From Rhodothermales bacterium (GTDB lineage: Bacteria > Bacteroidota > Rhodothermia > Rhodothermales > VXPQ01): a stretch of 64,000 nt of DNA. A program made the position numbers and the translations under genes. Below, piece by piece: positions 29,888-40,356 of this stretch; the first letter of the stretch is position 1, and the number at the start of each line of letters is the position of its first letter. The stretch is from contig JAJECT010000029.1 in assembly GCA_022821845.1 (NCBI GenBank), forward strand, positions 1-64,000, read 5' to 3'. The notes under the pieces are model-generated. The model did no database searches, was not told where the DNA came from, and saw only the letters and a program-made list of their open reading frames with translations.

Positions 29888-30598
29888 ATGCCCGTAGACG
29901 TCGAACATACCTCGTCGCCGCAGGAAGGCGCGCCGTTTCGCAAGGCGCTGGATTTCTTTTTTACGGCGGCGGACGAAGCGTCTCCCGGCGAGAAGAATCC
30001 GCTGACCCAGCCCACGACGCATCTCCCGGAAATTATCCGGGCGTTGGCCGAGCAGTTCGGCGAAGCCATTCTCGGCGTGGAAGAATACGCCGGCGAACAA
30101 ACGGTGCTGGTCGAAGCACAGCGCATAGCGGAGGTGTGCCGCTTCCTCAAGGACGAGCAGGGATTCCGGTATCTGGCGGACGCAGGCGGCGCGGATCGAT
30201 TCGCGGACGAGGAGCGCTTCGAAGTATTCTATAATCTTGTGTCTTTCGAAAAGAAAAAACGCATTCGGCTGAAGATTCGCGTGGACGAGGCCGCCTTGAC
30301 GGCGCCCACGGTAACGGGCGTGTATCGCGCCGCCAACTGGAACGAGCGCGAAGTGTACGACATGCTGGGCATTCGCTTCGAGGGGCACCCGGATATGCGG
30401 CGGATGTTCATGCCGGAGGATTTCGAATACTATCCGCAACGGAAAGAATTCCCGCAACTGGGCATTCCCGGCTCGTTGCCGCTGCCTCCCCGAACGCCCG
30501 AAGGACCGCTTCAGCGCGACCCGTTCCCGACGGCCCACGAAGGCCCGACGCCGAAGAGTTACGAAGAACCTCCTTCACAAATCGCCCGGGAAGCATGA
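29888..30598 (+). CDS. nuoC: NADH-quinone oxidoreductase subunit C
   Basis: NWNEREVYDMLGIRFEGHPDMRRMFMPEDF. Confidence 0.94.
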   Translation: MPVDVEHTSSPQEGAPFRKALDFFFTAADEASPGEKNPLTQPTTHLPEIIRALAEQFGEAILGVEEYAGEQTVLVEAQRIAEVCRFLKDEQGFRYLADAGGADRFADEERFEVFYNLVSFEKKKRIRLKIRVDEAALTAPTVTGVYRAANWNEREVYDMLGIRFEGHPDMRRMFMPEDFEYYPQRKEFPQLGIPGSLPLPPRTPEGPLQRDPFPTAHEGPTPKSYEEPPSQIAREA

Positions 30599-31914
30599 GT
30601 GCCGCATCGGGTTTTCGGACGGCGGAAGCGGAATCGGTCTTCCGTTTCTGGCCCCGCCACAACGAGGCGATCTACGAACGCCTCGAAAGCAAGCACGTAT
30701 GGCTCGAGCAGGCGCGGCGCGGCGCGGCGAACGGAGCAGATCCGCTCGAACACGAGATGATCCTGAATATCGGGCCGCAGCATCCGGCCACCCATGGCGT
30801 ACTCCGGTGCGTGGTCAAAATGGATGGCGAAACCATTGATAAATCGGTGCTGGATATCGGGTATTTGCACCGAGGCATCGAGAAATTGGCCGAACACAAG
30901 ACCTATCAGGAATTCATGCCCTATACGGACCGCATGGATTACCTGTCGCCGTATTCCAACAATGTGGCGTGGTGCCTGGCCGTGGAGAAACTGGCGGGGA
31001 TCAAGGCGCCCGAGCGGGCGCAATGGCTTCGGATGATTCTGTGCGAACTGGCCCGCATTTCGTCGCATTTGCTTTGGCTGGGCGTCGGCCTGATGGACGC
31101 CGGCGCGGTTTCCGTTTTTCTGTGGACGTTCAAGGGACGCGAGGATCTGTATCGTATTTTCGACGAAGTGGCGGGCGCCCGCTTCACGGTGTCGCATAGC
31201 CGCATCGGGGGGCTGGCCGCCGACCTGACCCCGGAAGCGTTTCGCCTGATACGCCAGTTCACGGACGAATTCGGAAAGGAAATAGCAGGCTGGGAAGCCT
31301 TGCTCAACCGGAATCGCATCTGGATCGACCGGAACCGGAATGTGGGTACGCTGACCCGCGAGGAAGCCGTGGAAATCGGCCTCACCGGACCAAACCTGCG
31401 CGCAAGCGGCGAACCGTACGATATTCGGCGGTTCGAACCCTATTTGTTTTATGGAGACGTAGCATTCGACGTCCCCACCCGCGAAGAGGGGGATTCCCTG
31501 GCGCGGTACTTCGTGCGACTCGAAGAAATGAAAGAAAGCCTTCGGATTATCCGGCAGTGCCTGGAACGTTTGCCGGATGGCCCCATTCGCGCCGACGACG
31601 CCAAGCGGGCCTATCCCTCGAAAGACGAAGTGTATTACTCCATGGAGGGCATGATCCACGATTTTCTGTACACCGACGAGGGCGTCGCCCCGCCAAAGGG
31701 CGCCGCCTGTTATCAGGCCATCGAATCGCCGAAAGGCGAACTGGGCTGGTACCTTCAGTCCGACGGGACGGGCAACCCCTGGCGGGCCAAGGTCAATGCG
31801 CCTTCTTTCACGAATTTGCAAGGCCTCGAACACATGATGGAAGGAGCGCTGGTCGCCGACGCCGTCATTCTCATTGGTTCCATCGACCCGGTCATGGGCG
31901 AAGCCGACAAATAA
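30595..31914 (+). CDS. nuoD: NADH-quinone oxidoreductase subunit D
   Basis: NIGPQHPATHGVLR, GYLHRGIEKLAEHKTYQEFMPYTDRMDYL, GSIDPVMGEADK. Confidence 0.96.
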   Translation: MSAASGFRTAEAESVFRFWPRHNEAIYERLESKHVWLEQARRGAANGADPLEHEMILNIGPQHPATHGVLRCVVKMDGETIDKSVLDIGYLHRGIEKLAEHKTYQEFMPYTDRMDYLSPYSNNVAWCLAVEKLAGIKAPERAQWLRMILCELARISSHLLWLGVGLMDAGAVSVFLWTFKGREDLYRIFDEVAGARFTVSHSRIGGLAADLTPEAFRLIRQFTDEFGKEIAGWEALLNRNRIWIDRNRNVGTLTREEAVEIGLTGPNLRASGEPYDIRRFEPYLFYGDVAFDVPTREEGDSLARYFVRLEEMKESLRIIRQCLERLPDGPIRADDAKRAYPSKDEVYYSMEGMIHDFLYTDEGVAPPKGAACYQAIESPKGELGWYLQSDGTGNPWRAKVNAPSFTNLQGLEHMMEGALVADAVILIGSIDPVMGEADK

Positions 31915-31921
31915 TCCGGCC

Positions 31922-32596
31922 GTGAGCGATTTTATCAAACATCCCGTGGTTTCCTTGCCGGACCGTGCTCCGGAACCCGTCTTTTCCAAAAAGGAACTGG
32001 TCTTCACGGAGGCGGAAAAGGAACAGATCGAGACCTTTCGGGCGCAGTACCCCACGCCGGAAAGCGCCGTCATGAAAACGCTTTGGCTTGCCCAGGAAAA
32101 GTTCGGCTTTTTGCCGCCGGAAGTCATTCGCCTCGCAGCCGATACGCTTGGCATTCCGTTTTCGCTTGCGTACGGCGTGGCGACATTCTATACGCAGTAC
32201 TACAAGGCACAGCAGGGAAAGTACGTGCTGGACGTATGCACCTGCTTCAGCTGCCAGTTGTGCGGGGGCTACGACATGGTGCGCTACCTGGAAGAAAAGC
32301 TGGATATTCGGGAGGGAGAAACCACCGAAGACGGGTTGTTCACGATTCAGGGCGTGGAATGCCTTGGCGCCTGCGGCACGGCGCCCATGCTTCAGGTGAC
32401 CAACGGTCCGTACGTGCATAATCTTTCCAGGGAAAAACTGGATGCGCTGATCGATGCGCTCAAGGCGGGCAAAAAACCGCCGTTCGTATCCGTTACTTTG
32501 CCGCAGGACGAAGACGACCTGGGCGGAAACCGGCGGTCGGATGCAGAAGCGACCGAGGTCGGACAAACCCCGCCCGCCGCCGAAACCTTCGAATAA
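31922..32596 (+). CDS. nuoE: NADH-quinone oxidoreductase subunit E (probable GTG start)
   Basis: VCTCFSCQLCGGYDMVRYLEEKLDI, FTIQGVECLGACGTAPMLQV 2Fe-2S ligands; in-frame GTG at 31922 just after nuoD stop. Confidence 0.92.
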   Translation: MSDFIKHPVVSLPDRAPEPVFSKKELVFTEAEKEQIETFRAQYPTPESAVMKTLWLAQEKFGFLPPEVIRLAADTLGIPFSLAYGVATFYTQYYKAQQGKYVLDVCTCFSCQLCGGYDMVRYLEEKLDIREGETTEDGLFTIQGVECLGACGTAPMLQVTNGPYVHNLSREKLDALIDALKAGKKPPFVSVTLPQDEDDLGGNRRSDAEATEVGQTPPAAETFE

Positions 32597-32650
32597 CCGT
32601 TCCGGGAGCTTTTTTCGAAAAGCCCGCATCGCGACCGCAGAAAAAATTCA

Positions 32651-33976
32651 ATGGAGATGGCCTTGTTCGGCGACAACGGATCCGGCAAAACCGACGCCTG
32701 GCGCAGTTACGAGCGCGTGCTGTTGCCCCCGGTTCGCGATTTGCACCGGTTCGATACGTACGTAGGCCACGGCGGCTACGAAGCGTTGCGCGCCGTGCTG
32801 ACCCGCGAAGAATGGACGCCGGGCAAGGTGATCGAAGCGACGAAGGCCAGCGGCTTGCGCGGACGAGGCGGCGCAGGATTCCCGACCGGGCTGAAATGGA
32901 GCTTCATGCCCCCGGTCGAGCCCGGAAAACCCCGCTACATCGCCTGCAACGGCGACGAAAGCGAGCCGGGGACGTTCAAGGACCGGCAGCTCATGGAATA
33001 CAACCCGCACCTCGTTTTCGAGGGCATCCTGATTGCGGCCTGGGCCATGCAGATCGACGCCACGTACCTGTACGTGCGCGGGGAATACGCCGACTGGATT
33101 CGTCATATGGAAAGCGAACTGGCCATGCTGTACGACAAGGGCTATGCGGGCAAGCGCATCCTCGGAACGGATTTTTCCAGCGACATCGTGATTCACAAAG
33201 GCGCGGGCGCGTACATCTGCGGCGAGGAAACCAGTTTGCTCGAATCCGTTGAAGGGAAGCGAGCCTATCCGCGCATCAAGCCTCCGTTCCCCGCGCAAAA
33301 AGGACTCTGGGGTTGCCCCACCACGGTCAATAACGTGGAAACCCTCGCCTGCGCGCCGCTGATTATTAACCGGGGCGCCGAATGGTTTGCGGGCGTCGGC
33401 GCGGAAAAACACCCGGGGCCGGTGCTCTACGGCATATCGGGGCATGTGGAGCGGCCCGGCGTATACGAATACCCGACCGGCATGTTGATAACCGATTTGA
33501 TCGAGAAGGTAGCCGGCGGCGTGCGGGGCGGCAAAAAACTCAAGGCGATCGTGCCGGGCGGCGCGTCGGTGCCTGTTTTGCGCGCAGACATGATCGAGGG
33601 CGTTACCATGGACGCCGAATCGTTGCGCGAAGCGGGTTCCATGATGGGAACGGCCGGGATGCTGGTCATGGACGAGGATACGGACATGGTCAAGTTTCTT
33701 CGCCGGGTCACCCGGTTCTATCATCACGAAAGCTGCGGACAGTGTACGCCGTGCCGCGAAGGCACCGGATGGATCGAGAATCTTGTTACCCGCATCGACG
33801 AGGGGCAAGGAACCTTGCGCGACCTGGATATCCTGCTGGAGCTGTGCGATCAGATGGAAGGCCGAACGGTGTGCGCGCTGGCCGACGCAGCGGCCTGGCC
33901 CGTTCGCAACACGATCCAGCGTTTCCGGGAAGAATTCGAAGCCAAATGCCGGCAAAGCATATACGCGGTGGCGTAA
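32651..33976 (+). CDS. nuoF: NADH-quinone oxidoreductase subunit F
   Basis: GLRGRGGAGFPTGLKW, CNGDESEPGTFKDR, GAGAYICGEETSLLESVEGKR, ESCGQCTPCREGTGW. Confidence 0.96.
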   Translation: MEMALFGDNGSGKTDAWRSYERVLLPPVRDLHRFDTYVGHGGYEALRAVLTREEWTPGKVIEATKASGLRGRGGAGFPTGLKWSFMPPVEPGKPRYIACNGDESEPGTFKDRQLMEYNPHLVFEGILIAAWAMQIDATYLYVRGEYADWIRHMESELAMLYDKGYAGKRILGTDFSSDIVIHKGAGAYICGEETSLLESVEGKRAYPRIKPPFPAQKGLWGCPTTVNNVETLACAPLIINRGAEWFAGVGAEKHPGPVLYGISGHVERPGVYEYPTGMLITDLIEKVAGGVRGGKKLKAIVPGGASVPVLRADMIEGVTMDAESLREAGSMMGTAGMLVMDEDTDMVKFLRRVTRFYHHESCGQCTPCREGTGWIENLVTRIDEGQGTLRDLDILLELCDQMEGRTVCALADAAAWPVRNTIQRFREEFEAKCRQSIYAVA

Positions 33977-34001
33977 CAAGCGCCGCGCCGCACGTTGAAC
34001 C

Positions 34002-35732
34002 ATGCCGAAAATTACGATAGACAACAAAGCGTACGCGTTCGAAGGGCAGCCGAAGCTGCTCCAGTTTTGCCTGGATCACGGGGTGGAACTGCCGCATTTC
34101 TGCTATCACCCGGCGCTTTCCGTACCGGCCAACTGCCGACAGTGCCTTGTGGAAGTGGGGATGCCGGTTCGGGACCGGGAGACGGGCGAGATCGCGCGGA
34201 ACGACGACGGGGAGCCAATCATCCGTTGGGGTCCGAAAATGACCACGAGTTGCTCCGTGGATATGGCGGACGGCATGGCGGTCCGTACGCATCGGAGTAG
34301 CGAACTGGTGGAGCAAGCCCAGAAAGACAATCTGGAGTTCTTGCTCATAAACCATCCGCTCGATTGTCCCATTTGCGATCAGGCGGGCCACTGTCCGCTG
34401 CAAAACCAGACGTACAAATATGGCCCCGAGGGGTCTCGTTTCGAATTTCGCAAAGTCCAGAAGCCCAAAAAGGTGGTATTAGGCCCGCGGGTGATGCTGG
34501 ACGGCGAGCGGTGCATCAACTGCACGCGGTGTACGCGCTTTACCGACGAGGTGTCGAAGAGTCATCAATTGACCATCATCGAACGCGGCGTAAAAAATTA
34601 TCCCATGACGCCGCCGGGCGAGGTATTCGACGACCCGTATTCGATGAACGTCATCGACATTTGTCCGGTCGGCGCGCTCACGTCCATCGATTTCCGGTTT
34701 CGCGCCCGGATATGGGAAATGAGTTCTGCCCCATCCATCACCGTGACCAACGCCAGGGGAGCCAATTGCTCCTACTGGGTGCGGGACAATCTGGTGCTGC
34801 GCATCACGCCCCGCGCAAACCCGCATATCAACGACTATTGGCTGCCCGACGAGGATCGCGCAACGTATCCGCGGTTCAACGAACAGCGTCCCGACGGGCC
34901 CCGGATCCGCGGCGACGAGGGATTGCAACCGGCGGACTGGGAGACGGCGTACGCCCGCGCGTCCGAACTGCTCGGCGCGGCGGACGGATCGAACATCCTC
35001 TTTCTCGGCTCGCCGTACGCCACCGTGGAAGACAATTATCTCCTGTGCAAGCTGGCGGCGGCGCTGGGGGCTTCCCCGCCCGCGTACATTCCCCATATCG
35101 AACCGGGAGCCGGAGACGGCTGGCTGATTACGGACGACAAAACGCCGAACGCCGAGGGGTGCCGACGGCTGGGCGTCCACCCCGTCGATCCGGCGCTTGT
35201 CCGCGCCAGGCTGGAGGCGGGCGAGATCGCCGCCCTCTATGCGCTGGAGGACGACCCTGTGGCCAGCGGACTGTTCCAGCGAGAGGAAATACAGGACATT
35301 CCGGTTGTCCTGCATACGTACCATACGACCAACGAAACGCTGGCCGCCGCAGACGTGGCGCTCCCCGCCGCGATGGTCGTGGAAACGGTGGGAAGCTACG
35401 TAAGCGAGGACGGGCATGCGCAACGCGTGTGGCCCGCCAAGGCCATCCGGGGCGTCAACCGAACGCTCCGCATGGAAATGGGCGTCAGCCGGCTGGATTC
35501 GCACGGGACCCCCTTCGACCGCTGGCATAATGCGGCGAATCAGGTACATTGCAAGCCCAGCTGGGAAATGTTGCCGAACATTGCGCGGGGCCTGGGCCTC
35601 GAATGGGCCGACGCTTCTCCGAAAGAAATTATGCGGGAAATCGCGCAGCATATTGGCGCCTTCGAAGGGGCTACCTACGAAAACATGGGGTCGAGCGGGG
35701 TTCGCCTGACAGAAATCGGAACGCTTGCGTAG
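34002..35732 (+). CDS. nuoG: NADH-quinone oxidoreductase subunit G
   Basis: N-terminal 2Fe-2S (HFCYHPALSVPANCRQCLVEV), CPICDQAGHCPLQNQTYKYG, GERCINCTRCTRFTDEV, molybdopterin-like C-terminus. Confidence 0.94.
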   Translation: MPKITIDNKAYAFEGQPKLLQFCLDHGVELPHFCYHPALSVPANCRQCLVEVGMPVRDRETGEIARNDDGEPIIRWGPKMTTSCSVDMADGMAVRTHRSSELVEQAQKDNLEFLLINHPLDCPICDQAGHCPLQNQTYKYGPEGSRFEFRKVQKPKKVVLGPRVMLDGERCINCTRCTRFTDEVSKSHQLTIIERGVKNYPMTPPGEVFDDPYSMNVIDICPVGALTSIDFRFRARIWEMSSAPSITVTNARGANCSYWVRDNLVLRITPRANPHINDYWLPDEDRATYPRFNEQRPDGPRIRGDEGLQPADWETAYARASELLGAADGSNILFLGSPYATVEDNYLLCKLAAALGASPPAYIPHIEPGAGDGWLITDDKTPNAEGCRRLGVHPVDPALVRARLEAGEIAALYALEDDPVASGLFQREEIQDIPVVLHTYHTTNETLAAADVALPAAMVVETVGSYVSEDGHAQRVWPAKAIRGVNRTLRMEMGVSRLDSHGTPFDRWHNAANQVHCKPSWEMLPNIARGLGLEWADASPKEIMREIAQHIGAFEGATYENMGSSGVRLTEIGTLA

Positions 35733-35770
35733 CCGCGCCCGCGCCGGAAATCATTTTATCAAAACCACGC

Positions 35771-36805
35771 ATGGATATACCGCTTTACTGGACGGCTATC
35801 GTGGCGTTCGCCGTACTGAACCTGATGATGCTCTCGGCGTCCGTACTGGTGTACGCCGAGCGCAAGGTGTCGGGGTACATCCAGCTCCGGCCCGGCCCCG
35901 ACCGCGTTGGGCCGCTCGGCTTTTTGCAACCGTTCGCCGATGTCCTCAAACTGCTTTTCAAGGAAGATATACGACCCTTCGCCGCGAATCCGTTTGTCCA
36001 TTCGCTGGCTCCGGTCCTCATGGTGGTCGTGGCCATGTCCGTCCCCGCCGTGATTCCCTTCGCCCGCGGGGTGGTTATCGCCGACGTCGGGCCGGGCGTC
36101 CTGGTCATCCTTGCGCTTACGTCCATCAGCGTGTACGGCATTACCCTCGCAGGCTGGAGTTCGAATAGCAAATATTCCCTGCTGGGCGGACTGCGTTCGG
36201 CGGCGCAAATGATTTCGTACGAACTGACGATGGGCCTGGCGGTGGTGTCCGTGATTTTGCTTGCGGGCACGCTCAACGTAACGGGCATCGTGGAGGATCA
36301 GGCGGACGGCTGGGCGATTCTGGGGTGGAACGTATTTCGCAATCCCGTCGGCGCTGTTCTTTTCGTGGTGACGGCGTTCGCCGAAACGAACCGCGCCCCG
36401 TTCGATTTGCCGGAGGCGGAACAGGAACTGGTGGGCGGGTATCACACAGAATACAGCGGAATGAAGTTCGGCATGTTTTTTCTCGCCGAATACGTCAACT
36501 GGTGGGTGGCGTCCTTTGTCATCGTAACCCTCTTTTTCGGGGGATATCTGGTGCCGTTCGAACCCTTGCTGGTGCAGGCGTTTCCCGAACTTGCCGGAAG
36601 CATACTGCTTGGGGCGCTTCAGGTCCTGTCCCTCCTGGCCAAAGTGGCCTTTTTCGCCTTTTTGTTCATCTGGGTGCGGTGGACGCTGCCCCGATTCAAA
36701 TACAATCAGCTCATGCAACTGGGCTGGAAGGTTTTGCTCCCTGTCGGCCTGGTCAATGTCGTGCTCGTTGCGCTCGGCATGATCGTTTTCCGCGTGTTCT
36801 CTTGA
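35771..36805 (+). CDS. nuoH: NADH-quinone oxidoreductase subunit H
   Basis: YAERKVSGYIQLRPGPDRVGPLGFLQPFADVLKLLFKED, FAETNRAPFDLPEAEQELVGGYHTEYSGMKFGMFFLAEY. Confidence 0.95.
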   Translation: MDIPLYWTAIVAFAVLNLMMLSASVLVYAERKVSGYIQLRPGPDRVGPLGFLQPFADVLKLLFKEDIRPFAANPFVHSLAPVLMVVVAMSVPAVIPFARGVVIADVGPGVLVILALTSISVYGITLAGWSSNSKYSLLGGLRSAAQMISYELTMGLAVVSVILLAGTLNVTGIVEDQADGWAILGWNVFRNPVGAVLFVVTAFAETNRAPFDLPEAEQELVGGYHTEYSGMKFGMFFLAEYVNWWVASFVIVTLFFGGYLVPFEPLLVQAFPELAGSILLGALQVLSLLAKVAFFAFLFIWVRWTLPRFKYNQLMQLGWKVLLPVGLVNVVLVALGMIVFRVFS

Positions 36806-37470
36806 TTCTGTCCGCCTCCATCATCGCCTCGGACGCCGCCCGCCTTGGGGCGCAAGCGCGGGAAGCACTGGACGCTGGCGTGGACTGGCTCCATATCGAC
36901 GTGATGGACGGGCGTTTCGTGCCGAACATTACCGTGGGCCCTTTCGTGGTGAACGCGCTGCGCCCGCTGGCGGACGAAACCGGGGCCAAGCTGGACGTAC
37001 ACCTGATGATCGAGGAGCCGCGCCGGTACGTGGACGATTTCATTGCGGCGGGCGCCGACCTCGTTACGGTGCACGTGGAAACCTGTAAGCGCCTGCATCG
37101 CGTCCTGGCGCATATTCGATCGCGCGGCGCGATGGCGGGGGTCACCCTGAATCCCGGAACGCCGCTCAGCGCCATCGCGGCGGCGCTCTCCGGCGTGGAT
37201 ATGGCGCTGGTCATGTCGGTCGATCCCGGATTCAGCGGCCAGAAATACATTCCCGAATCGACGGATAAGATTCGACGACTCAGAGACATGCTCGATCAGA
37301 CGGCGTCCCGAGCCTGGTTGCAAGTGGACGGCGGCGTCTACGCAGGCAACGTACGCGAAGTGGTCCAGGCCGGGGCCACGGTCGTGGTGGCGGGCAACGC
37401 CGTGTTCGGCGGCGCTTCCATAGCCGACAATGTGCAGGCGCTTCGGAAGGCGGCTGCTCCTGAAGCCTGA
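36802..37470 (+). CDS. rpe: Ribulose-phosphate 3-epimerase (likely TTG start overlapping nuoH stop)
   Basis: LILSASIIASDAARLG...WLHIDVMDGRFVPNITVGP, LDVHLMIEEP, MSVDPGFSGQKYIP, QVDGGVYAGN. Confidence 0.92.
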   Translation: MILSASIIASDAARLGAQAREALDAGVDWLHIDVMDGRFVPNITVGPFVVNALRPLADETGAKLDVHLMIEEPRRYVDDFIAAGADLVTVHVETCKRLHRVLAHIRSRGAMAGVTLNPGTPLSAIAAALSGVDMALVMSVDPGFSGQKYIPESTDKIRRLRDMLDQTASRAWLQVDGGVYAGNVREVVQAGATVVVAGNAVFGGASIADNVQALRKAAAPEA

Positions 37471-37474
37471 TCGC

Positions 37475-39721
37475 ATGTTCGCCGAGGTGGCATTTCCCCT
37501 CCCGCTGCCCCAACCCTTCGTATACCGCGTTCCGGAAGATATGGCCGGCGTGGCCGTCGGGTGCCGGGTGCGCGCTCCATTGGGTTCGCGCCGCATGATC
37601 GGCGTCGTAACCGCCCTGCGCCGGGAAGCCCCCGACCTCGAACGCACCAGGGACTTGCTTGAGGCGCTGGACGCCTTGCCGTCGATTTCCGCCGAGTTGT
37701 TCGATCTGGTCCGGTGGATGGCGGACTACTACGTATGTTCCTGGGGCGAAGTGTTTCGCGTCCTGCTGCCGGCAGGCATGCTTTCGGGCAATCCGGCCAG
37801 CGTACGGATGGAACGGCGCGTCCGGTTCGCTCCTGCATGGCGGCATCCCGAAGCCGTGGAAACGTTACGCGCCGAATTGCGCGGCGCCCGGCAAAGGGCG
37901 GTCGTCGAAGCCCTCGCCGACTACAGGGCCGAAGGCTTCCCGGAACCCCGCCAGGCCGATGTGCTGGCCCGCGCAGGCGCCGCGTCCCCGACGCTCCGAA
38001 GTCTTGCGCAGCGTGGCGTACTTGAAATCGTAGAGGCGGAAGCGATTCGCGGCGGGATCCTCGACGCGGGCCCGCCAGCCGCGCTCCCGGAGCGTACGTT
38101 GCATCCTGCGCAGGCCGAAGCGCTGCGGGCCGTTTCGGAATGTATCGAGGCCCGCCGCTTTCGCGCGTTTCTGCTGCACGGCGTAACGGGCAGCGGCAAA
38201 ACGGAAGTGTACATCGAAGCCCTGAAGCAAACCATTCGGCAGGGCCGCACAGGCATCGTGCTCGTTCCCGAAATTGCGCTCACGCCCCAGATCGTACGGC
38301 GTTTCCGGGCGCATTTCGGCAACCGCGTCGCGGTGTTGCACTCCGGCATGAGCGCCGGCGAACGGTTCGATACGTGGCGGCTTTTGCGGGCGGGCCGCTT
38401 CGCCGCCGTCGTAGGACCGCGATCCGCCGTGCTGGCGCCCTTGTCGAACCTCGGGTTGCTGGTGGTGGACGAAGAGCATGGACAATCCTACAAGCAGCAA
38501 GACCCGGCGCCCCGCTATCATGCCCGCGACGTAGCCGTCCTGCGCGCGCGCATGAACGACGCTGCGTGCATTCTCGGATCGGCGACGCCCAGCCTGGAGA
38601 GCCATTACAATGCGCAAACCGGGAAATATACCTTGTTGTCCTTGCCCGAACGGGCCCCCCGCGAAGCAGGCCAATCGGTTTCCTTGCCGCGCGTACGCAT
38701 TATAGACCTGCGCGGCGCGCCTTCGTCCGCCTCGCTGTCCCCCGGACTCGAAGCCGCGATAGAAGAACGGCTTGCGCGTTCCGAACAAGTCATTCTCCTG
38801 CAAAACCGCCGCGGCTACGCCCCCCTGCCCGAATGTACGCGTTGCGGCTGGTCCCCGGAATGCCCGGACTGCTCGATCACGATGGTTTTTCACAAGAGCG
38901 GGCATTGCTTGCGGTGCCATTACTGCGGGCACACAGAGCCGTTTCGCATCGACTGCACAGCGTGCGGGGGAACGGGAGTGGAGGTGTTTGGCGCCGGTAC
39001 GCAGCGCGTAGAAGAGGAACTGGAAACGCGTTTCCCGGAAGCGCGCATCGTGCGCATGGACCTGGACGCCACCGCTGCGAAAGACGCGCACCAAACGCTG
39101 CTCCGCCGCTTCGAAGAAGGCGAGGCGGATATTCTCGTGGGGACGCAGATGGTTGCGAAAGGCTTCGACTTCGAGCGCGTCACGCTGGTCGGGGTGATCA
39201 ATGCGGATATCGGCCTGCTGCTGCCTGATTTTCGGGCCGAAGAACGCGCCTATCAGTTGCTTTCGCAGGTAGCCGGACGCGCCGGACGCGCCTCGCTGCC
39301 GGGCGAAGCAATTATTCAGACCCGGAATCCTGATCGGGCCGTGCTGCGCTATGCGCGGGATCACGACTACGCAACGTTCGCCGCGCGGGCGTTGGCGGAA
39401 CGCCGCGCGCTGGGTTACCCGCCGTTCGGACGGATGGCGGGCGTCGCGTTCCGGGGACCTCGCGCCGGAACCGTCGCCGCGCTGGCCCGCCGCTGGACGG
39501 AAGCCCTGCGGCAAGCCCTGCCCGCCGCCGAGGTCATGGGTCCGGAAGAAGCCTTCGTAAGCCGGGTAAAAAAGCAGTACCGGTATCATTCGATCGTGAA
39601 GCACCGCCGCGCGGGGGGCATGTCCCTGCAAAAAGCCTTGCGGACGGTAGAAAACGACATGCGTTCGCTTCCGACCGGCTGCCGCGTAAACATCGACATA
39701 GACCCGGTCGGATTTTTTTAA
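37475..39721 (+). CDS. priA: Primosomal protein N' (replication restart helicase)
   Basis: LLHGVTGSGKTEVYIEA, VVDEEHGQSYKQ, zinc-binding CTRCGWSPECPDCSITM...CLRCHYCGHTEPF, GTQMVAKGFDFERVTLVGVINAD. Confidence 0.95.
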   Translation: MFAEVAFPLPLPQPFVYRVPEDMAGVAVGCRVRAPLGSRRMIGVVTALRREAPDLERTRDLLEALDALPSISAELFDLVRWMADYYVCSWGEVFRVLLPAGMLSGNPASVRMERRVRFAPAWRHPEAVETLRAELRGARQRAVVEALADYRAEGFPEPRQADVLARAGAASPTLRSLAQRGVLEIVEAEAIRGGILDAGPPAALPERTLHPAQAEALRAVSECIEARRFRAFLLHGVTGSGKTEVYIEALKQTIRQGRTGIVLVPEIALTPQIVRRFRAHFGNRVAVLHSGMSAGERFDTWRLLRAGRFAAVVGPRSAVLAPLSNLGLLVVDEEHGQSYKQQDPAPRYHARDVAVLRARMNDAACILGSATPSLESHYNAQTGKYTLLSLPERAPREAGQSVSLPRVRIIDLRGAPSSASLSPGLEAAIEERLARSEQVILLQNRRGYAPLPECTRCGWSPECPDCSITMVFHKSGHCLRCHYCGHTEPFRIDCTACGGTGVEVFGAGTQRVEEELETRFPEARIVRMDLDATAAKDAHQTLLRRFEEGEADILVGTQMVAKGFDFERVTLVGVINADIGLLLPDFRAEERAYQLLSQVAGRAGRASLPGEAIIQTRNPDRAVLRYARDHDYATFAARALAERRALGYPPFGRMAGVAFRGPRAGTVAALARRWTEALRQALPAAEVMGPEEAFVSRVKKQYRYHSIVKHRRAGGMSLQKALRTVENDMRSLPTGCRVNIDIDPVGFF

Positions 39722-39801
39722 GGATACGCTGATCGGAAGCATTTGGGTCTTGCGATATTTTCGATTGGAACCCAGCCGGTTCGTACGGGTATCTTCGCAA
39801 G

Positions 39802-39900
39802 GGCAAGTTCCGCACGGTCTGCTCCCTGCGAATCCTGTCAGGGCCGGAAGGCAGCAGCAGTAAGCAGGTCGAAGCGACGCGATGCGGGGAGCTTGCCCCT
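39802..39900 (+). ncRNA. ffs: Bacterial small SRP RNA (4.5S-type)
   Basis: Conserved tip GTCAGGGCCGGAAGGCAGCAGCAGTAAGC with closing stem GGGCAAG...CTTGCCC. Confidence 0.88.
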
Positions 39901-39935
39901 CTTTTTTCACCCCGCCGCCATACACAGCTCCATCT

Positions 39936-40241
39936 ATGCCGCTATACGAAACGTTGTTGCCGCTGGCGCAGGCCACCGGCGGTCAGAATCCGATGGCCAT
40001 GTTGCTCCCGCTGATTCTGATTTTTATCGTTTTCTACTTTTTCATTATCCGGCCGCAGCGAAAAAAGGACGCGGAGCGCAAACAGATGATCGCTGCCGTC
40101 CGCAAGGGGGACAAAATCATAACGGTAGGCGGCGTACACGCCTCGGTGACGCAGGTAGACGAGCGGAGCGTACTCGTTCAAGCGGATACGAACGTCAAGT
40201 TGCGCATCGAAAAGACCGCGATCGCAAGCGTAGCGCAGTAA
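39936..40241 (+). CDS. yajC: Preprotein translocase subunit YajC
   Basis: PLILIFIVFYFFIIRPQRKKDAERKQMIAAVRKGDKIITVGGVHA. Confidence 0.93.
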   Translation: MPLYETLLPLAQATGGQNPMAMLLPLILIFIVFYFFIIRPQRKKDAERKQMIAAVRKGDKIITVGGVHASVTQVDERSVLVQADTNVKLRIEKTAIASVAQ

Positions 40242-40356
40242 CGCAGGCGGGATACCAGGAAGTAATGGTTTCGACGCAGAACGGCGCAGGCGGTTTTGAA
40301 GGAATTTTTCGCTGAAACCGTACGGAATTTCGAACCGGACGACAGCACAAGGCGTC

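Noticed and set aside
37865-39976. 703 aa minus-strand ORF opposite priA and the SRP RNA
   Set aside because: Shadow of priA; also antisense to a recognisable SRP RNA.
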